NCBI GenBank assembly: GCA_041624435.1
Contig: JBFJVB010000005.1
Span: forward strand, 1 to 64,000
DNA: 64,000 nucleotides
Source: Oceanococcus sp041624435
GTDB taxonomy: Bacteria > Pseudomonadota > Gammaproteobacteria > Nevskiales > Oceanococcaceae
Direction: 5' to 3'
Below are positions 54,098 to 62,687 of this stretch, in pieces (position 1 is the stretch's first letter; each line of letters starts with the position of its first letter). The notes beneath the pieces were generated by a model, which was not told where the DNA came from, made no database searches, and saw only the letters and a program-made list of their open reading frames with translations. The translations under genes were made by a program, and so were the position numbers.

Positions 54098-54418
54098 TCA
54101 ATCTCGACCGCTCAAGCTCTGGCGAATCTTGGCATAACCTGCGCGCAGATCGCGCACCACGGCCCGGCCGCCCGTCCCAAGCTCGCTGGCCACCTCCTGA
54201 AGTTCGTCGCCCACCGCCGCAGCGCCGGATTCCACCCGCTCGCCAAGCAGCCGGGCATCGGCTTTGAGCTGCCCCAGCTTGCGCTCCAACTCTGACCACT
54301 GCGCTGCCAGTCGGTCCTGCACTTCACTGGACGCAAGATGCATCTGCACCCGCAGATCATCCCGTTCCGTCTTCAAGGCTTCGATTAACTGGCGTGTGGC
54401 CTCGGATAATTCGGACAT
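54098..54418 (-). CDS. Unrecognised 106-residue helical protein (copy A)
   Basis: Mostly amphipathic helix, no signal peptide or membrane helix. ALKTERDDLRVQMHLAS opens a long charged helix, then QWSELERKLGQLKADA, an acidic middle (VGDELQEVASEL) and a basic C-terminal helix (LRAGYAKIRQSL). The ATG at 54418 follows GGGAAG by 8 bases. The protein at 62759-63076 is a paralogue with the same layout (LKTERDELRVKLHLAS). A perfect TTGA-N6-TCAA box is centred 66.5 bp upstream. I do not recognise the family; a stress- or dormancy-linked helical protein is a guess. Confidence 0.75.
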   Translation of the reverse strand: MSELSEATRQLIEALKTERDDLRVQMHLASSEVQDRLAAQWSELERKLGQLKADARLLGERVESGAAAVGDELQEVASELGTGGRAVVRDLRAGYAKIRQSLSGRD

Positions 54419-54477
54419 ATGCTGTCTTCCCAGGTGAGTATGCGCTTCCACCCTAAACGCTCGGCCCAAAACATCCC

Positions 54478-54491
54478 TTGACGCAGGTCAA
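54478..54491 (-). promoter_or_regulatory. FNR-type box upstream of helical protein A
   Basis: TTGACGCAGGTCAA keeps TTGA and TCAA. The -10 TAGGGT (54455-54450, minus strand) lies at class II spacing and the predicted leader is about 25 bases. Confidence 0.65.
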
Positions 54492-54520
54492 TGTGAAGCG
54501 CCAGCGCAACCCTGCCCACG

Positions 54521-55255
54521 CTAGGACTTGCGCTTGTCGCAGATATACAGCGCCTTGGAGTTGGTGCCGCTGATCGGGCGCTGTTCGGTGAGAAACAGCT
54601 TGGTCGCTGTCACCAGTTCGCCCAGCTTGCCGTAGCCGTAGTTGCGTGGATCGAATTCGGGCGCCTGTTTGGCGATCTTGCTACCGACCGAGGCCAGATG
54701 AGCCCAGCCGTCATCGTCCGAGGTCGCCGCCACCGCCTCACGCAGCAAGCTGACCAGCTTTGCATCCTGCTTGAGTTCGCCGGTGGACTTGCGGGCCATG
54801 GGCTCATTTTCATCGATTTTGGCCCGCAGCACTTCGGTGAAGATGAACTTGTCGCAAGCGGAAACAAACGCCCCCGGGGTCTTGTTCTCACCGAAGCCAT
54901 AGACCAGCAGACCCGACTCCCGGATGCGCGACGCCAGCTTGGTGAAATCGCTGTCGCTGGACACGATGCAGAAACCATCGAAGTTATCCGTGTAGAGCAA
55001 GTCCATCGCGTCAATGATCATCGCGCTGTCGGTGGCGTTTTTGCCCTTGGTGTAGGCAAATTGCTGCATCGGCTGGATCGAATGCAGCAACAGCACCTCT
55101 TTCCAGCCTTTCAGGCTCGGCGCCGTCCAGTCACCATAAATCCGCTTGACGCTGGCCACCCCGTAATTGGCGATCTCGGTCAGCAGACCATCCACAATAC
55201 TGGGCTGAGCATTATCCGCATCAATCAGCACCGCTAGTTTGGCGGTATTTTCCAT
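54521..55255 (-). CDS. NYN-domain protein with OST-HTH/LOTUS-like C-terminus
   Basis: 244 residues. The NYN (PIN-like) nuclease domain spans about 5-145: LAVLIDADNAQPS, KNATDSAMIIDAMDLLY and IVSSDSDFTKLASRIRESG carry the metal-binding Asp residues. The C-terminus (about 165-244) resembles an OST-HTH/LOTUS RNA-binding domain (GWAHLASVGSKIAKQ, YGYGKLGELV). Likely a ribonuclease acting on structured or modified RNA; the target is unknown. The ATG at 55255 starts the family-like sequence; an earlier start would add 8 residues. Confidence 0.85.
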   Translation of the reverse strand: MENTAKLAVLIDADNAQPSIVDGLLTEIANYGVASVKRIYGDWTAPSLKGWKEVLLLHSIQPMQQFAYTKGKNATDSAMIIDAMDLLYTDNFDGFCIVSSDSDFTKLASRIRESGLLVYGFGENKTPGAFVSACDKFIFTEVLRAKIDENEPMARKSTGELKQDAKLVSLLREAVAATSDDDGWAHLASVGSKIAKQAPEFDPRNYGYGKLGELVTATKLFLTEQRPISGTNSKALYICDKRKS

Positions 55256-55383
55256 CGGGTATCGCCTGTTCAGAGCCAATCTCTTCAGTATGCCACCGCG
55301 AGGCGCGCCGAGCCTGACTGTTCCGGCTCACGCATTGATCCAGGTTCAGCTACCGGACCGGCCGCTCGCGGTAAGATCATTGC

Positions 55384-56118
55384 ATGCACGCCAGCATGCA
55401 CAACAGCGATGGGCCTGAAATAGCTTTCCGAACCCAGGGGCTCACCAAGGTGTACGGGATGGGCGAGTCCCAGGTTCACGCCCTGCGCGGAGTGGATCTG
55501 GAACTGCCCAAAGGAGAAATGGTCGTGCTGCTGGGTCCGTCTGGCAGTGGCAAGTCGACCTTGCTGAACATTCTGGGCGGGCTGGATTCGCCGTCCGCCG
55601 GCCGGGTCTTTTTCGACCAGCAGGAGCTGACCCGCTTTGACGATCAGCATCTGACCGCCTACCGCCGCACCCATGTGGGCTTCGTGTTCCAGTTCTACAA
55701 CCTGATTCCCAGCCTGACGGCGCGCGAGAATGTGACCCTGGTCACCGACATTGCGCGGGACCCCATGGATGCCGAACAGGCCCTGGAACTGGTCGGTCTG
55801 CGCGCGCGCATGGATCATTTTCCGGCGCAACTGTCCGGCGGCGAGCAGCAGCGCGTCGCGATCGCCCGCGCCATTGCCAAACAACCGACGGTCATGTTGT
55901 GTGACGAACCTACCGGCGCGCTGGACAGTCAAACCGGCATCGTCGTGCTGCAGGCGATCGCCACAGCCAACCAGCGCCTGGACACGACCACCTTGGTGAT
56001 CACGCACAACGCCGCCATTGCGAAGATGGCGGACCGGGTGTGGCTGATGGGCGATGGCATGATCCTGGAGACGCGCCGTAATGCCCATCCCGTCGATCCC
56101 GCGCAACTGAGCTGGTAG
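55384..56118 (+). CDS. ABC transporter ATPase, LolD/MacB-like
   Basis: 244 residues. Walker A GPSGSGKST, Q loop FVFQFYNLIP, signature LSGGEQQRVAIARA, Walker B VMLCDEPTGALD and the switch His in VITHN are all intact. It is the ATPase of a three-gene exporter: the permease GTG overlaps its stop by 1 base and the adaptor follows. An alternative ATG at 55396 is possible. Confidence 0.92.
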   Translation: MHASMHNSDGPEIAFRTQGLTKVYGMGESQVHALRGVDLELPKGEMVVLLGPSGSGKSTLLNILGGLDSPSAGRVFFDQQELTRFDDQHLTAYRRTHVGFVFQFYNLIPSLTARENVTLVTDIARDPMDAEQALELVGLRARMDHFPAQLSGGEQQRVAIARAIAKQPTVMLCDEPTGALDSQTGIVVLQAIATANQRLDTTTLVITHNAAIAKMADRVWLMGDGMILETRRNAHPVDPAQLSW

Positions 56119-58523
56119 TGCTGCGGCGACCGACCTTGTCCTCCACCGCTTTCGACTGGCTCGGTTCGCTGGATCGCAAGCTGGTGCGCGATCTGTGGCA
56201 CATCAAAGGCCAGGCGCTGGCCATTGCCGTGGTCATTGGCTGTGGCGTCGGCATGTATGTCATGTCCAAGGGGATGCTGATCTCGCTCGACGAGACCCGT
56301 CATGCCTACTACGAACGCTACCGTTTCGCCGATGTGATGGCCTCGGTGAAGCGTGCGCCCAACCGCGTAATCGATACGATCGGCGCCCTGCCCGGGGTCC
56401 GTTTGGCCCAGTCCCGAATTCGTATCGGCGCGCTGCTGGATGTGGCCGGAACGGAAGCCCCCATCAGCGGCCTCGTCCTGTCCCTGCCGGCGCTGCCAGA
56501 ACCGCAGATCAATGATCTGGTGTTGCGCTCCGGACGCTATTTTGACGCCCAACGCCCGGAAGAAATCCTGGTGCTGGAAGCCTTCGCCCAGGCACATGAT
56601 CTGAAGCCCGGCGATCATTTGCATGCCCTTCTCAACGGCACCCGGCGCCGCCTGACGATCACCGGCCTGGTCCTGTCTCCGGAGTTCGTCTACGCGATCG
56701 CTCCGGGGGAAATCGTGCCGGATGCCAAGCGTTTCGGTGTGCTGTGGATGAACCGGGCGGCATTGGGCCATGCCTTTGACCTGGAAGGCGCCTTCAACGA
56801 AGTCCTGGTTCTGAGTTCTCCCCATAGCCATGAATCTGTCCTGATCGAAACCCTGGACAAGCTGCTCAAGCCCCACGGGGGCAGCGGCGCCTACGGTCGT
56901 GACCAGCAAATTTCCGATCAATTCCTGGCCAATGAAATTGATCAGCTCAATACCATGGGACGGCTGTTGCCGCCGATCTTTCTTCTGGTTGCCGCATTCC
57001 TGCTCCATGTCGTGATCACCCGTTTGATCGAAACCGAACGCGAGCAGATCGGCCTGTTGAAAGCCTACGGCTACAGCGACACCCAGGTCGCCTGGCACTA
57101 CGGGAAGATGGTGGGCTGCATCACGCTGAGCGGCTGCGCCCTGGGCATCCTCCTGGGTATCTGGCTGGGTCGCGGGCTGGCCGACATCTACCTGGACTAT
57201 TTCAAATTCCCGTTCCTGCTGTTCCGTGCTCCGGGCCACGTATTCCTGATTGCCGTGGGCTTCAGCATGGCCAGCGCCACCCTGGGCACCTTCTCCGTCG
57301 TGCGCCGTGTCATGCGCCTGCGCCCGGCGGTCGCGATGATGCCTCCCGCGCCACCGGACTACAGTCGCTCCGCGCGCTGGATCGAGAGCCTGTCGCCTTG
57401 GGTCGATCAACCGTCCCGGATGATCCTGCGGCACCTCTACCGCTGGCCCGGGCGCTCGGCCATGACCGCCCTGGGGATCAGCATGTCCATGGGCCTGCTG
57501 ATCGGGGCCAGTTTTTCGCTGGATGCGATGCTGCACATGGTGGATGTCAGCTTCAATGTCATCGACCGCCAGGACGTCACCTTGAATTTTGTCGAAGAGC
57601 GCCCTGCACGGGCACTGCACGATGTCCGCCATGCGCCCGGAGTCCTGGAGGCAGAAGGATTCCGGGTCGCGCCGGCGGTCCTGCGGCACGGCACGCACAC
57701 CCGGCGCCAGGCCATCATCGGCATGGGCGCCACGCCGCAACTCAGCCGACTCGTCGATGTGCACTACCAGCCCGTGCCACTGCCCGACGCCGGAATCGTA
57801 CTGTCTGACAAACTGGCCGAGTTGCTCGATGTCCGGATCGGCGACCCGCTCCAGGTGTCGTTCACCACCGGCCGCCGACCGGAACTCGAAATCCCGGTTA
57901 CGGCCATCGTCAAGACCTACCTGGGCACCTCGGCCTACATGCGTCTGGACAGGCTGAATCGAATTCTGCTTGACGACGCTGTGATCTCCGGCGCCAACCT
58001 GCTGATCGACGACGCGGCCACCCACGCGCTGTACCGGCACTTGAAGAGCATGCCGCTGGTCGCCGGTGTGGGATTGCAGGAACAGGCGCAGCGGGCTTTT
58101 CATGCCACGCTGCAGGAAAGTCTCGGGACCTTCGTGTTCTTCAACACCCTGTTTGCCGGCCTGATCGCCGTCGGCGTGGTGTACAACAGCGCCCGCATCT
58201 CGCTGTCGGAGCGTGGTCGCGAACTGGCCAGTCTCCGGGTGCTGGGACTGACGCGCGCGGAAGTCTCCTACATCCTGCTCGGCGAACTGGTCCTGCTGAC
58301 GCTGCTGGCGCTTCCCGTTGGCGCCGCACTGGGCTATCTCCTGGCCCTGGCCATGGTGCTGTCCTTCAACACCGAGCTGTTTCGGATTCCTTTGATCATT
58401 GCCCCCTCCACCTACGCTTACGCTGCCCTGGTCGTGGTCCTGGCCGCCCTGGGATCAGGCATGCTGGTGCGGCGCAGAATTGACCGCCTGGACCTGGTCG
58501 GGGTATTGAAGACTCGAGAATAA
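56118..58523 (+). CDS. ABC transporter permease, FtsX/MacB-like with two FtsX domains
   Basis: 801 residues starting at a GTG that shares its first base with the ATPase stop. An N-terminal transmembrane helix (LAIAVVIGCGVGMYVM) is followed by a periplasmic domain, an FtsX-type block of three helices near 280-400, a second anchor near 455, a second periplasmic domain, and a final FtsX block (about 675-795). This duplicated layout is typical of exporters that work with a HlyD-like adaptor. Substrate unknown. A 724-residue frame on the other strand is a shadow. Confidence 0.9.
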   Translation: MLRRPTLSSTAFDWLGSLDRKLVRDLWHIKGQALAIAVVIGCGVGMYVMSKGMLISLDETRHAYYERYRFADVMASVKRAPNRVIDTIGALPGVRLAQSRIRIGALLDVAGTEAPISGLVLSLPALPEPQINDLVLRSGRYFDAQRPEEILVLEAFAQAHDLKPGDHLHALLNGTRRRLTITGLVLSPEFVYAIAPGEIVPDAKRFGVLWMNRAALGHAFDLEGAFNEVLVLSSPHSHESVLIETLDKLLKPHGGSGAYGRDQQISDQFLANEIDQLNTMGRLLPPIFLLVAAFLLHVVITRLIETEREQIGLLKAYGYSDTQVAWHYGKMVGCITLSGCALGILLGIWLGRGLADIYLDYFKFPFLLFRAPGHVFLIAVGFSMASATLGTFSVVRRVMRLRPAVAMMPPAPPDYSRSARWIESLSPWVDQPSRMILRHLYRWPGRSAMTALGISMSMGLLIGASFSLDAMLHMVDVSFNVIDRQDVTLNFVEERPARALHDVRHAPGVLEAEGFRVAPAVLRHGTHTRRQAIIGMGATPQLSRLVDVHYQPVPLPDAGIVLSDKLAELLDVRIGDPLQVSFTTGRRPELEIPVTAIVKTYLGTSAYMRLDRLNRILLDDAVISGANLLIDDAATHALYRHLKSMPLVAGVGLQEQAQRAFHATLQESLGTFVFFNTLFAGLIAVGVVYNSARISLSERGRELASLRVLGLTRAEVSYILLGELVLLTLLALPVGAALGYLLALAMVLSFNTELFRIPLIIAPSTYAYAALVVVLAALGSGMLVRRRIDRLDLVGVLKTRE

Positions 58524-58524
58524 T

Positions 58525-59733
58525 ATGCAGCAACGTACGCTATTCAAACGTATGGTCACCTTGGGCTTGCTCGCCGGCCTGCTGGGATTCTTTGTCTACG
58601 CTTTTCTTCCCCAGCCGGTGCCGGTAGACCTGGCAGAGCTTGAGCGTGGCGAATTGCGCTTGACAGTACGGGACCAGGGTTACACACGGGTGCGCGACAT
58701 CTTCGTCGTGGCCGCGCCGGTCAGCGGCAGGCTGTTACGCATTGAGAAGCTGCCCGGTGATCCGGTGGTGGAGGGTCAAACCCTGCTGGCCGAACTGCTG
58801 CCCAGTGATTCCGCGATACTGGATTCGCGCAGCCGCCAGCAGGCGCAGGCCGCGCTGCGCTCTGCCGAAGCTGCGCTGAGTTTGAGTCTGGCGCAGTACC
58901 GGCGGGCTCAGGCCGAGCTCAAATATGCCCAGGATGAACTGCGGCGAGCCCGTGAAATGGCCCGCAGCAACACCCTGTCCAGAGCTGATCTGGAGCGCGC
59001 GGAATTGAACTTGACCACGGCCCGCGCGGTCCTGGATAGCGCCGACGCGACGCGCCAGATCCGGGAAGCCGAACGGGAGAAGGCCCGCGCGCTGCTGGAG
59101 GCTCCCGGAACAGCCCAGACCGGGCAAAAGCCCGAGGTATTGCGCTTGCTGGCACCGATCAGCGGCCAGGTGTTGCGCCGCCTGCAAGAGAGCGAAAACG
59201 TGGTACAGGCCGGCACCCCCTTGCTCGAACTCGGCGATCCCGCGCAGATGGAAATTGTGGTCGACCTGCTTTCCCGCGATGCGGTACAGATCGAAACCGG
59301 CGCGCCGGTGCTGATCAGTGCCTGGGGAGGAGCGGATTTGCAGGGGCGGGTGCGACGGGTCGAACCGTCGGGTTTTACCAAGATTTCTGCCCTCGGGATT
59401 GAAGAACAGCGGGTGAATGCCATTATCGACATCATCGACCCCCGCGCCCGCTGGTCGAAACTGGGCCACGCCTACCGGGTGGATGTGGCGATCACCCTGT
59501 GGCAGGGCCAGGAGGTGCTTCAAGCACCTACCGGCGCCCTGTTCCGCCATGACGGCCAATGGGCCGTGTTTCGCCTGGCAGGCGAGCGGGCCCGGCTGAC
59601 TCCGGTACGCATCGGCCACAGCAATGGCCAGCAGGCCGAAATTCTGCAAGGACTCAGCGACGGCGACCAGGTGATCCTGCACCCCAGCGAGCGCATCACG
59701 GACGACGTCGCCGTGCGCCGGCGAGCGCTGTGA
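58525..59733 (+). CDS. HlyD-family periplasmic adaptor of the ABC exporter
   Basis: 402 residues. One N-terminal membrane anchor (LGLLAGLLGFFVYAF), a lipoyl-like half (VVAAPVSGRLLRI), a long coiled-coil hairpin (about 95-190, rich in Ala/Glu/Arg), the second half (RLLAPISGQVLRRLQESENV), then beta-barrel and membrane-proximal domains. It starts 1 base after the permease stop. With the two preceding genes it forms a tripartite exporter resembling the cyanobacterial DevBCA glycolipid exporter in composition; the outer-membrane partner is not here. Confidence 0.9.
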   Translation: MQQRTLFKRMVTLGLLAGLLGFFVYAFLPQPVPVDLAELERGELRLTVRDQGYTRVRDIFVVAAPVSGRLLRIEKLPGDPVVEGQTLLAELLPSDSAILDSRSRQQAQAALRSAEAALSLSLAQYRRAQAELKYAQDELRRAREMARSNTLSRADLERAELNLTTARAVLDSADATRQIREAEREKARALLEAPGTAQTGQKPEVLRLLAPISGQVLRRLQESENVVQAGTPLLELGDPAQMEIVVDLLSRDAVQIETGAPVLISAWGGADLQGRVRRVEPSGFTKISALGIEEQRVNAIIDIIDPRARWSKLGHAYRVDVAITLWQGQEVLQAPTGALFRHDGQWAVFRLAGERARLTPVRIGHSNGQQAEILQGLSDGDQVILHPSERITDDVAVRRRAL

Positions 59734-59775
59734 TGCCAATGATATTGACGCTCACCAGAGCCGCTGGCAGCCGAC

Positions 59776-59789
59776 TTGATTCACGTCAA
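59776..59789 (+). promoter_or_regulatory. FNR-type box upstream of the HPF-like gene
   Basis: TTGATTCACGTCAA keeps TTGA and TCAA. At class II spacing the -10 is CACTGT (59812-59817), weak, and the leader would be about 108 bases. The box lies in a 198-base gap that holds no gene. Confidence 0.55.
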
Positions 59790-59931
59790 GGCATCGTCCT
59801 TGCGGTTGTTTCACTGTGGAATTCATGACGAATCCGCAGATTTGCCCCCGACGGGCTGGCAAGGACTGCCGCGCCATCAGGCCTGCGCTTGATCCAGGCC
59901 AGCCCCTTCTTTTATCCACCACGAGTAGTTT

Positions 59932-60336
59932 ATGAATCAACCTCTGCAAATCGAGTTCCTGCATATGGAGCCCTCCGCCGCCCTGACCCAGCTGATCACC
60001 GAAAAAGCCGAAAAACTCGAGCGCCTTACCGAGCGGATGAGCAAATGCCATGTCACGATCGAAGCGCCACATCGCAATCACAACAAGGGTCAGCATTTCC
60101 AGGTCAATATTCAGCTCGCGGTCCCCGGCAAGCAGCTCACGGTCAGCCAGAATGGCAAGGCGCCCGCGCACGAAGATGCCTATGTCGCGGTCCGCGATGC
60201 GTTCACTTCCTTGCAACGGCAATTGAAAGCCTATAACGATCGGCAACAGGGGCATGTCAAACGCCATGCCACGGAACCCCCCGCTGCGCCGACCGAGGAT
60301 ACGGGGGCCGAGGAGTCAGATCAGACCGAGGTGTAG
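59932..60336 (+). CDS. HPF/RaiA-family ribosome-associated factor
   Basis: 134 residues. The HPF/sigma-54-modulation fold covers about 1-105: IEFLHMEPSAALTQLITEKAEKL, CHVTIEAPHRNHNKGQHFQV, and DAYVAVRDAFTSLQRQLKAY. In known members the fold blocks the decoding centre and holds ribosomes inactive. The tail is acidic (TEDTGAEESDQTEV) with no C-terminal dimerisation domain of the long HPF type, so it is a short form. Weak SD. Confidence 0.85.
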   Translation: MNQPLQIEFLHMEPSAALTQLITEKAEKLERLTERMSKCHVTIEAPHRNHNKGQHFQVNIQLAVPGKQLTVSQNGKAPAHEDAYVAVRDAFTSLQRQLKAYNDRQQGHVKRHATEPPAAPTEDTGAEESDQTEV

Positions 60337-60449
60337 CTCCGACCGCAGGACGCGGTTGGTCAGCGGGTCCGCGCCAGGCCTCAAGGCGCGGACCCGTGGC
60401 CAGATCTCGCACCAGGCAGCGGATTGTGCGGTATCCGGCGCCTGGCCGC

Positions 60450-60463
60450 GTGATCTGGATCAC
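60450..60463 (+). promoter_or_regulatory. FNR-type box upstream of the endonuclease/phosphatase-family gene
   Basis: GTGATCTGGATCAC keeps the symmetric TGAT-N4-ATCA core. Its centre is 62.5 bp before the ATG, and TAGGCT (60486-60491) is at class II -10 spacing. Confidence 0.6.
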
Positions 60464-60518
60464 ACCCGCTTCACTTCGACGGTCATAGGCTTTTCATCAC
60501 CCTTCGACCCAGATCGCC

Positions 60519-61379
60519 ATGGCCTCCCAGTCCACTCATTCACATCCGCTGCGACTGATGACTTACAACATCCAGGTGGGCATCCGCACGCAGCGCTACA
60601 GCGACTATCTGCGCCATGGCTGGCGGCATGTGCTCCCCCCGGCCTCGCGTACCCAGCATCTGGAACCGATCGCACGCATTCTTCGCGATCACGATCTGGT
60701 TGCCATTCAGGAAGCCGATGCCGGCAGCTTTCGCACCCGTTCGATCAATCTGGTGCACTACCTGGCAGAGCGTGCGCAGTTCCCGTACTGGCATCTGCAT
60801 GGCCACCGCTCTCTGGCGCCGCTGGCCCGTCATGGTATGGGCCTGCTCAGCCGGATACCGCTGCGTTCGGTCGAAGCCCATGCCCTACCGGGACGGATCT
60901 CCGGGCGGGCTGCGGTGATCTACCGATTCGGTCAGGGTAGCGGCATTCTGACCGTGGTCGTCACCCATCTGTCTCTGGGCCGCTCCGACCGTGGGCAGCA
61001 ACTCAGCCATCTTGCCGATCTGGTCCAGTCAGACCCTCATGTCATCTTGATGGGCGACCTGAATTGTGAAGCACCGGAATTTCGCTCTCACCACTGGTTT
61101 CGCGAGCGCGGTTTCCTGGCCCCGGTCGACGATCTGCACAGCTACCCCAGTTGGCGCCCCCGGCGACAGCTCGATCATATCCTCGTCACTCCGGAATTCT
61201 CCATCCTGTCCGCTGGCGCCAAGTCCTTCCGCTGGTCCGATCACCTGCCGGTCACCATGGACGTGGAACTCCCGGCGGGCATCACCCTGGATCGCACTAC
61301 ATCAGAGGTGCAATCAGACGTGCCAACCAGGATTGCAGCCGCCGCCACCACGGCCTGGACAGCCAGTCTTCGAGAGTAA
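60519..61379 (+). CDS. Endonuclease/exonuclease/phosphatase-family protein
   Basis: 286 residues. The EEP fold motifs are present: LMTYNIQVG (Asn), IQEAD (metal Glu), VVTHLSLGRSDRGQQ, MGDLNCEAPE (Asp-Leu-Asn) and the C-terminal WSDHLPVTMDVEL (Asp-His). The substrate could be DNA, a phospholipid or an inositol phosphate. Its last 83 bases overlap the converging phospholipase D-like gene, so the 27 C-terminal residues after the EEP core are antisense to it. Confidence 0.87.
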   Translation: MASQSTHSHPLRLMTYNIQVGIRTQRYSDYLRHGWRHVLPPASRTQHLEPIARILRDHDLVAIQEADAGSFRTRSINLVHYLAERAQFPYWHLHGHRSLAPLARHGMGLLSRIPLRSVEAHALPGRISGRAAVIYRFGQGSGILTVVVTHLSLGRSDRGQQLSHLADLVQSDPHVILMGDLNCEAPEFRSHHWFRERGFLAPVDDLHSYPSWRPRRQLDHILVTPEFSILSAGAKSFRWSDHLPVTMDVELPAGITLDRTTSEVQSDVPTRIAAAATTAWTASLRE

Positions 61380-62637
61380 TTTCCCGTGATTCTTCAAGAT
61401 CAGCCAGGAAAGCGTCCTGGACCTGATCCGCGACGGCTTCATCCCGAAACAGGACATTGCATTCCGCATTGAAATTGAACGAACGAAAATCGAAATTGGT
61501 CGAGCCGATGACGGCTACCTTGCCATCAGCCACCAGAGTTTTGGCATGCAATACGGAACGCTGATATTCGAAAATGCGGATGCCGGCCCTGATGAATTCA
61601 CGGTAATAACCCTGGGTGGCGGTGCGGATAATCGGAATGTCGCAGAATCCCGGCAGCAATAGCCGCACATCCACGCCCCGCCTGGCCGTGGCCTTCAGCA
61701 TTCTGACCATGCGCCGCCCCGGAGCGAAATACGCATTGGTGATCCACAGATTGTTTCGCGCCGCCCCGATGGTCGCGGCATAGGCGGAAAAGACCTCGTT
61801 CTGGCCCCGTCCCGGTCGCGAATCCAGGACCAGGGCCTTGGCGCCGGTGTCCTGGCAGGGCGTCATGCCCTCGAAATGCAGCGGATCGCCGCCAGCCGCC
61901 ATCCAGCTTTCACCGAAGATGATGGCCAGCTCCCAGACAATGCCGCCGCGCAGCGCCACATGGGTGTCACGCCAGGCCTGATCCCCCGGGCGGCCCTGAT
62001 GATACTCATCGCCAATATTCATTCCGCCGGTGAAGCCCAGCTCCCGATCCACGATGAGCAATTTGCGATGATCAAGCACCGGCAGCAGGCTGATCGGAGC
62101 GTACAGCGGGCGCCGAAACAGTCGAAATCGGCTGCCGCTGCGTTTCATCAGGTTCCAGAAATCCCGGTGCGTCCTGGACGAACCGAAGGCGTCGGCCAGG
62201 ACCTTGACCTCCACGCCGCGAAACACCGCAGCCTTGAGCGCCGCCAGAAACGCCTGGCCGGTCTGATCGTCGTGCAGCACATAGGCCTCGACCAGGACCT
62301 CGCGACGGGCCGAGCGAATCGCCTCCAGCATCGCCTTGAAAGCCTCCACGCCGTTAAACAACGGGGTCGCCTGGGTATCGCTGTGGAAAGGCGATTGATC
62401 GATGCGCCGAATCAGGGGTTCGTAAGCCGCATCGCTCAGACCCTGCGCGAAAGCCTGCGCCTGGGCAAAGACTTTTTCGGGGTAGAGCTCACGCGGCAGA
62501 CGCCGGTTCTGACCCGGTCGCAATACCGGCCGCCAGAATGGCTTACGCCGTGCGGTCAGTTGGGCCGACTGAGTACTCGGATATTCAGCAGCGGCCTCGG
62601 TCCCTATCCCGGTGGCTGGCTTCGTCTCATGGTTCAT
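61297..62637 (-). CDS. Phospholipase D-family protein, cardiolipin synthase-like
   Basis: 446 residues. Two HKD motifs are present: LDHRKLLIVDRELGFTGGMN (near residue 195) and LHAKTLVADGKVAVIGSTNF (near 365). GMNIGDEY and NAYFAPG fit cardiolipin synthase B/C-like proteins. There is no N-terminal membrane helix, unlike ClsA. The ATG at 62637 follows AGGTG by 6 bases and beats in-frame starts at 62643 and 62646. TACAGT (62666-62661) is a good -10 at FNR spacing from the shared box. Confidence 0.88.
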   Translation of the reverse strand: MNHETKPATGIGTEAAAEYPSTQSAQLTARRKPFWRPVLRPGQNRRLPRELYPEKVFAQAQAFAQGLSDAAYEPLIRRIDQSPFHSDTQATPLFNGVEAFKAMLEAIRSARREVLVEAYVLHDDQTGQAFLAALKAAVFRGVEVKVLADAFGSSRTHRDFWNLMKRSGSRFRLFRRPLYAPISLLPVLDHRKLLIVDRELGFTGGMNIGDEYHQGRPGDQAWRDTHVALRGGIVWELAIIFGESWMAAGGDPLHFEGMTPCQDTGAKALVLDSRPGRGQNEVFSAYAATIGAARNNLWITNAYFAPGRRMVRMLKATARRGVDVRLLLPGFCDIPIIRTATQGYYREFIRAGIRIFEYQRSVLHAKTLVADGKVAVIGSTNFDFRSFNFNAECNVLFRDEAVADQVQDAFLADLEESREITLEDWLSRPWWRRLQSWLARLIAPLM

Positions 62638-62687
62638 CGGCATCACCTGAAATCCCCACTACTGTAAGCGGCCAGGCTCAACCGTGC

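Noticed and set aside
55334..55347. TTGATCCAGGTTCA ahead of the ABC ATPase
   Set aside because: The second half does not match TCAA and the centre is only 43.5 bp from the ATG, so it does not fit the FNR pattern.
55929..58103. 724-residue open frame on the minus strand
   Set aside because: Antisense to the ABC permease; no recognisable domain and a composition typical of a frame shadow.
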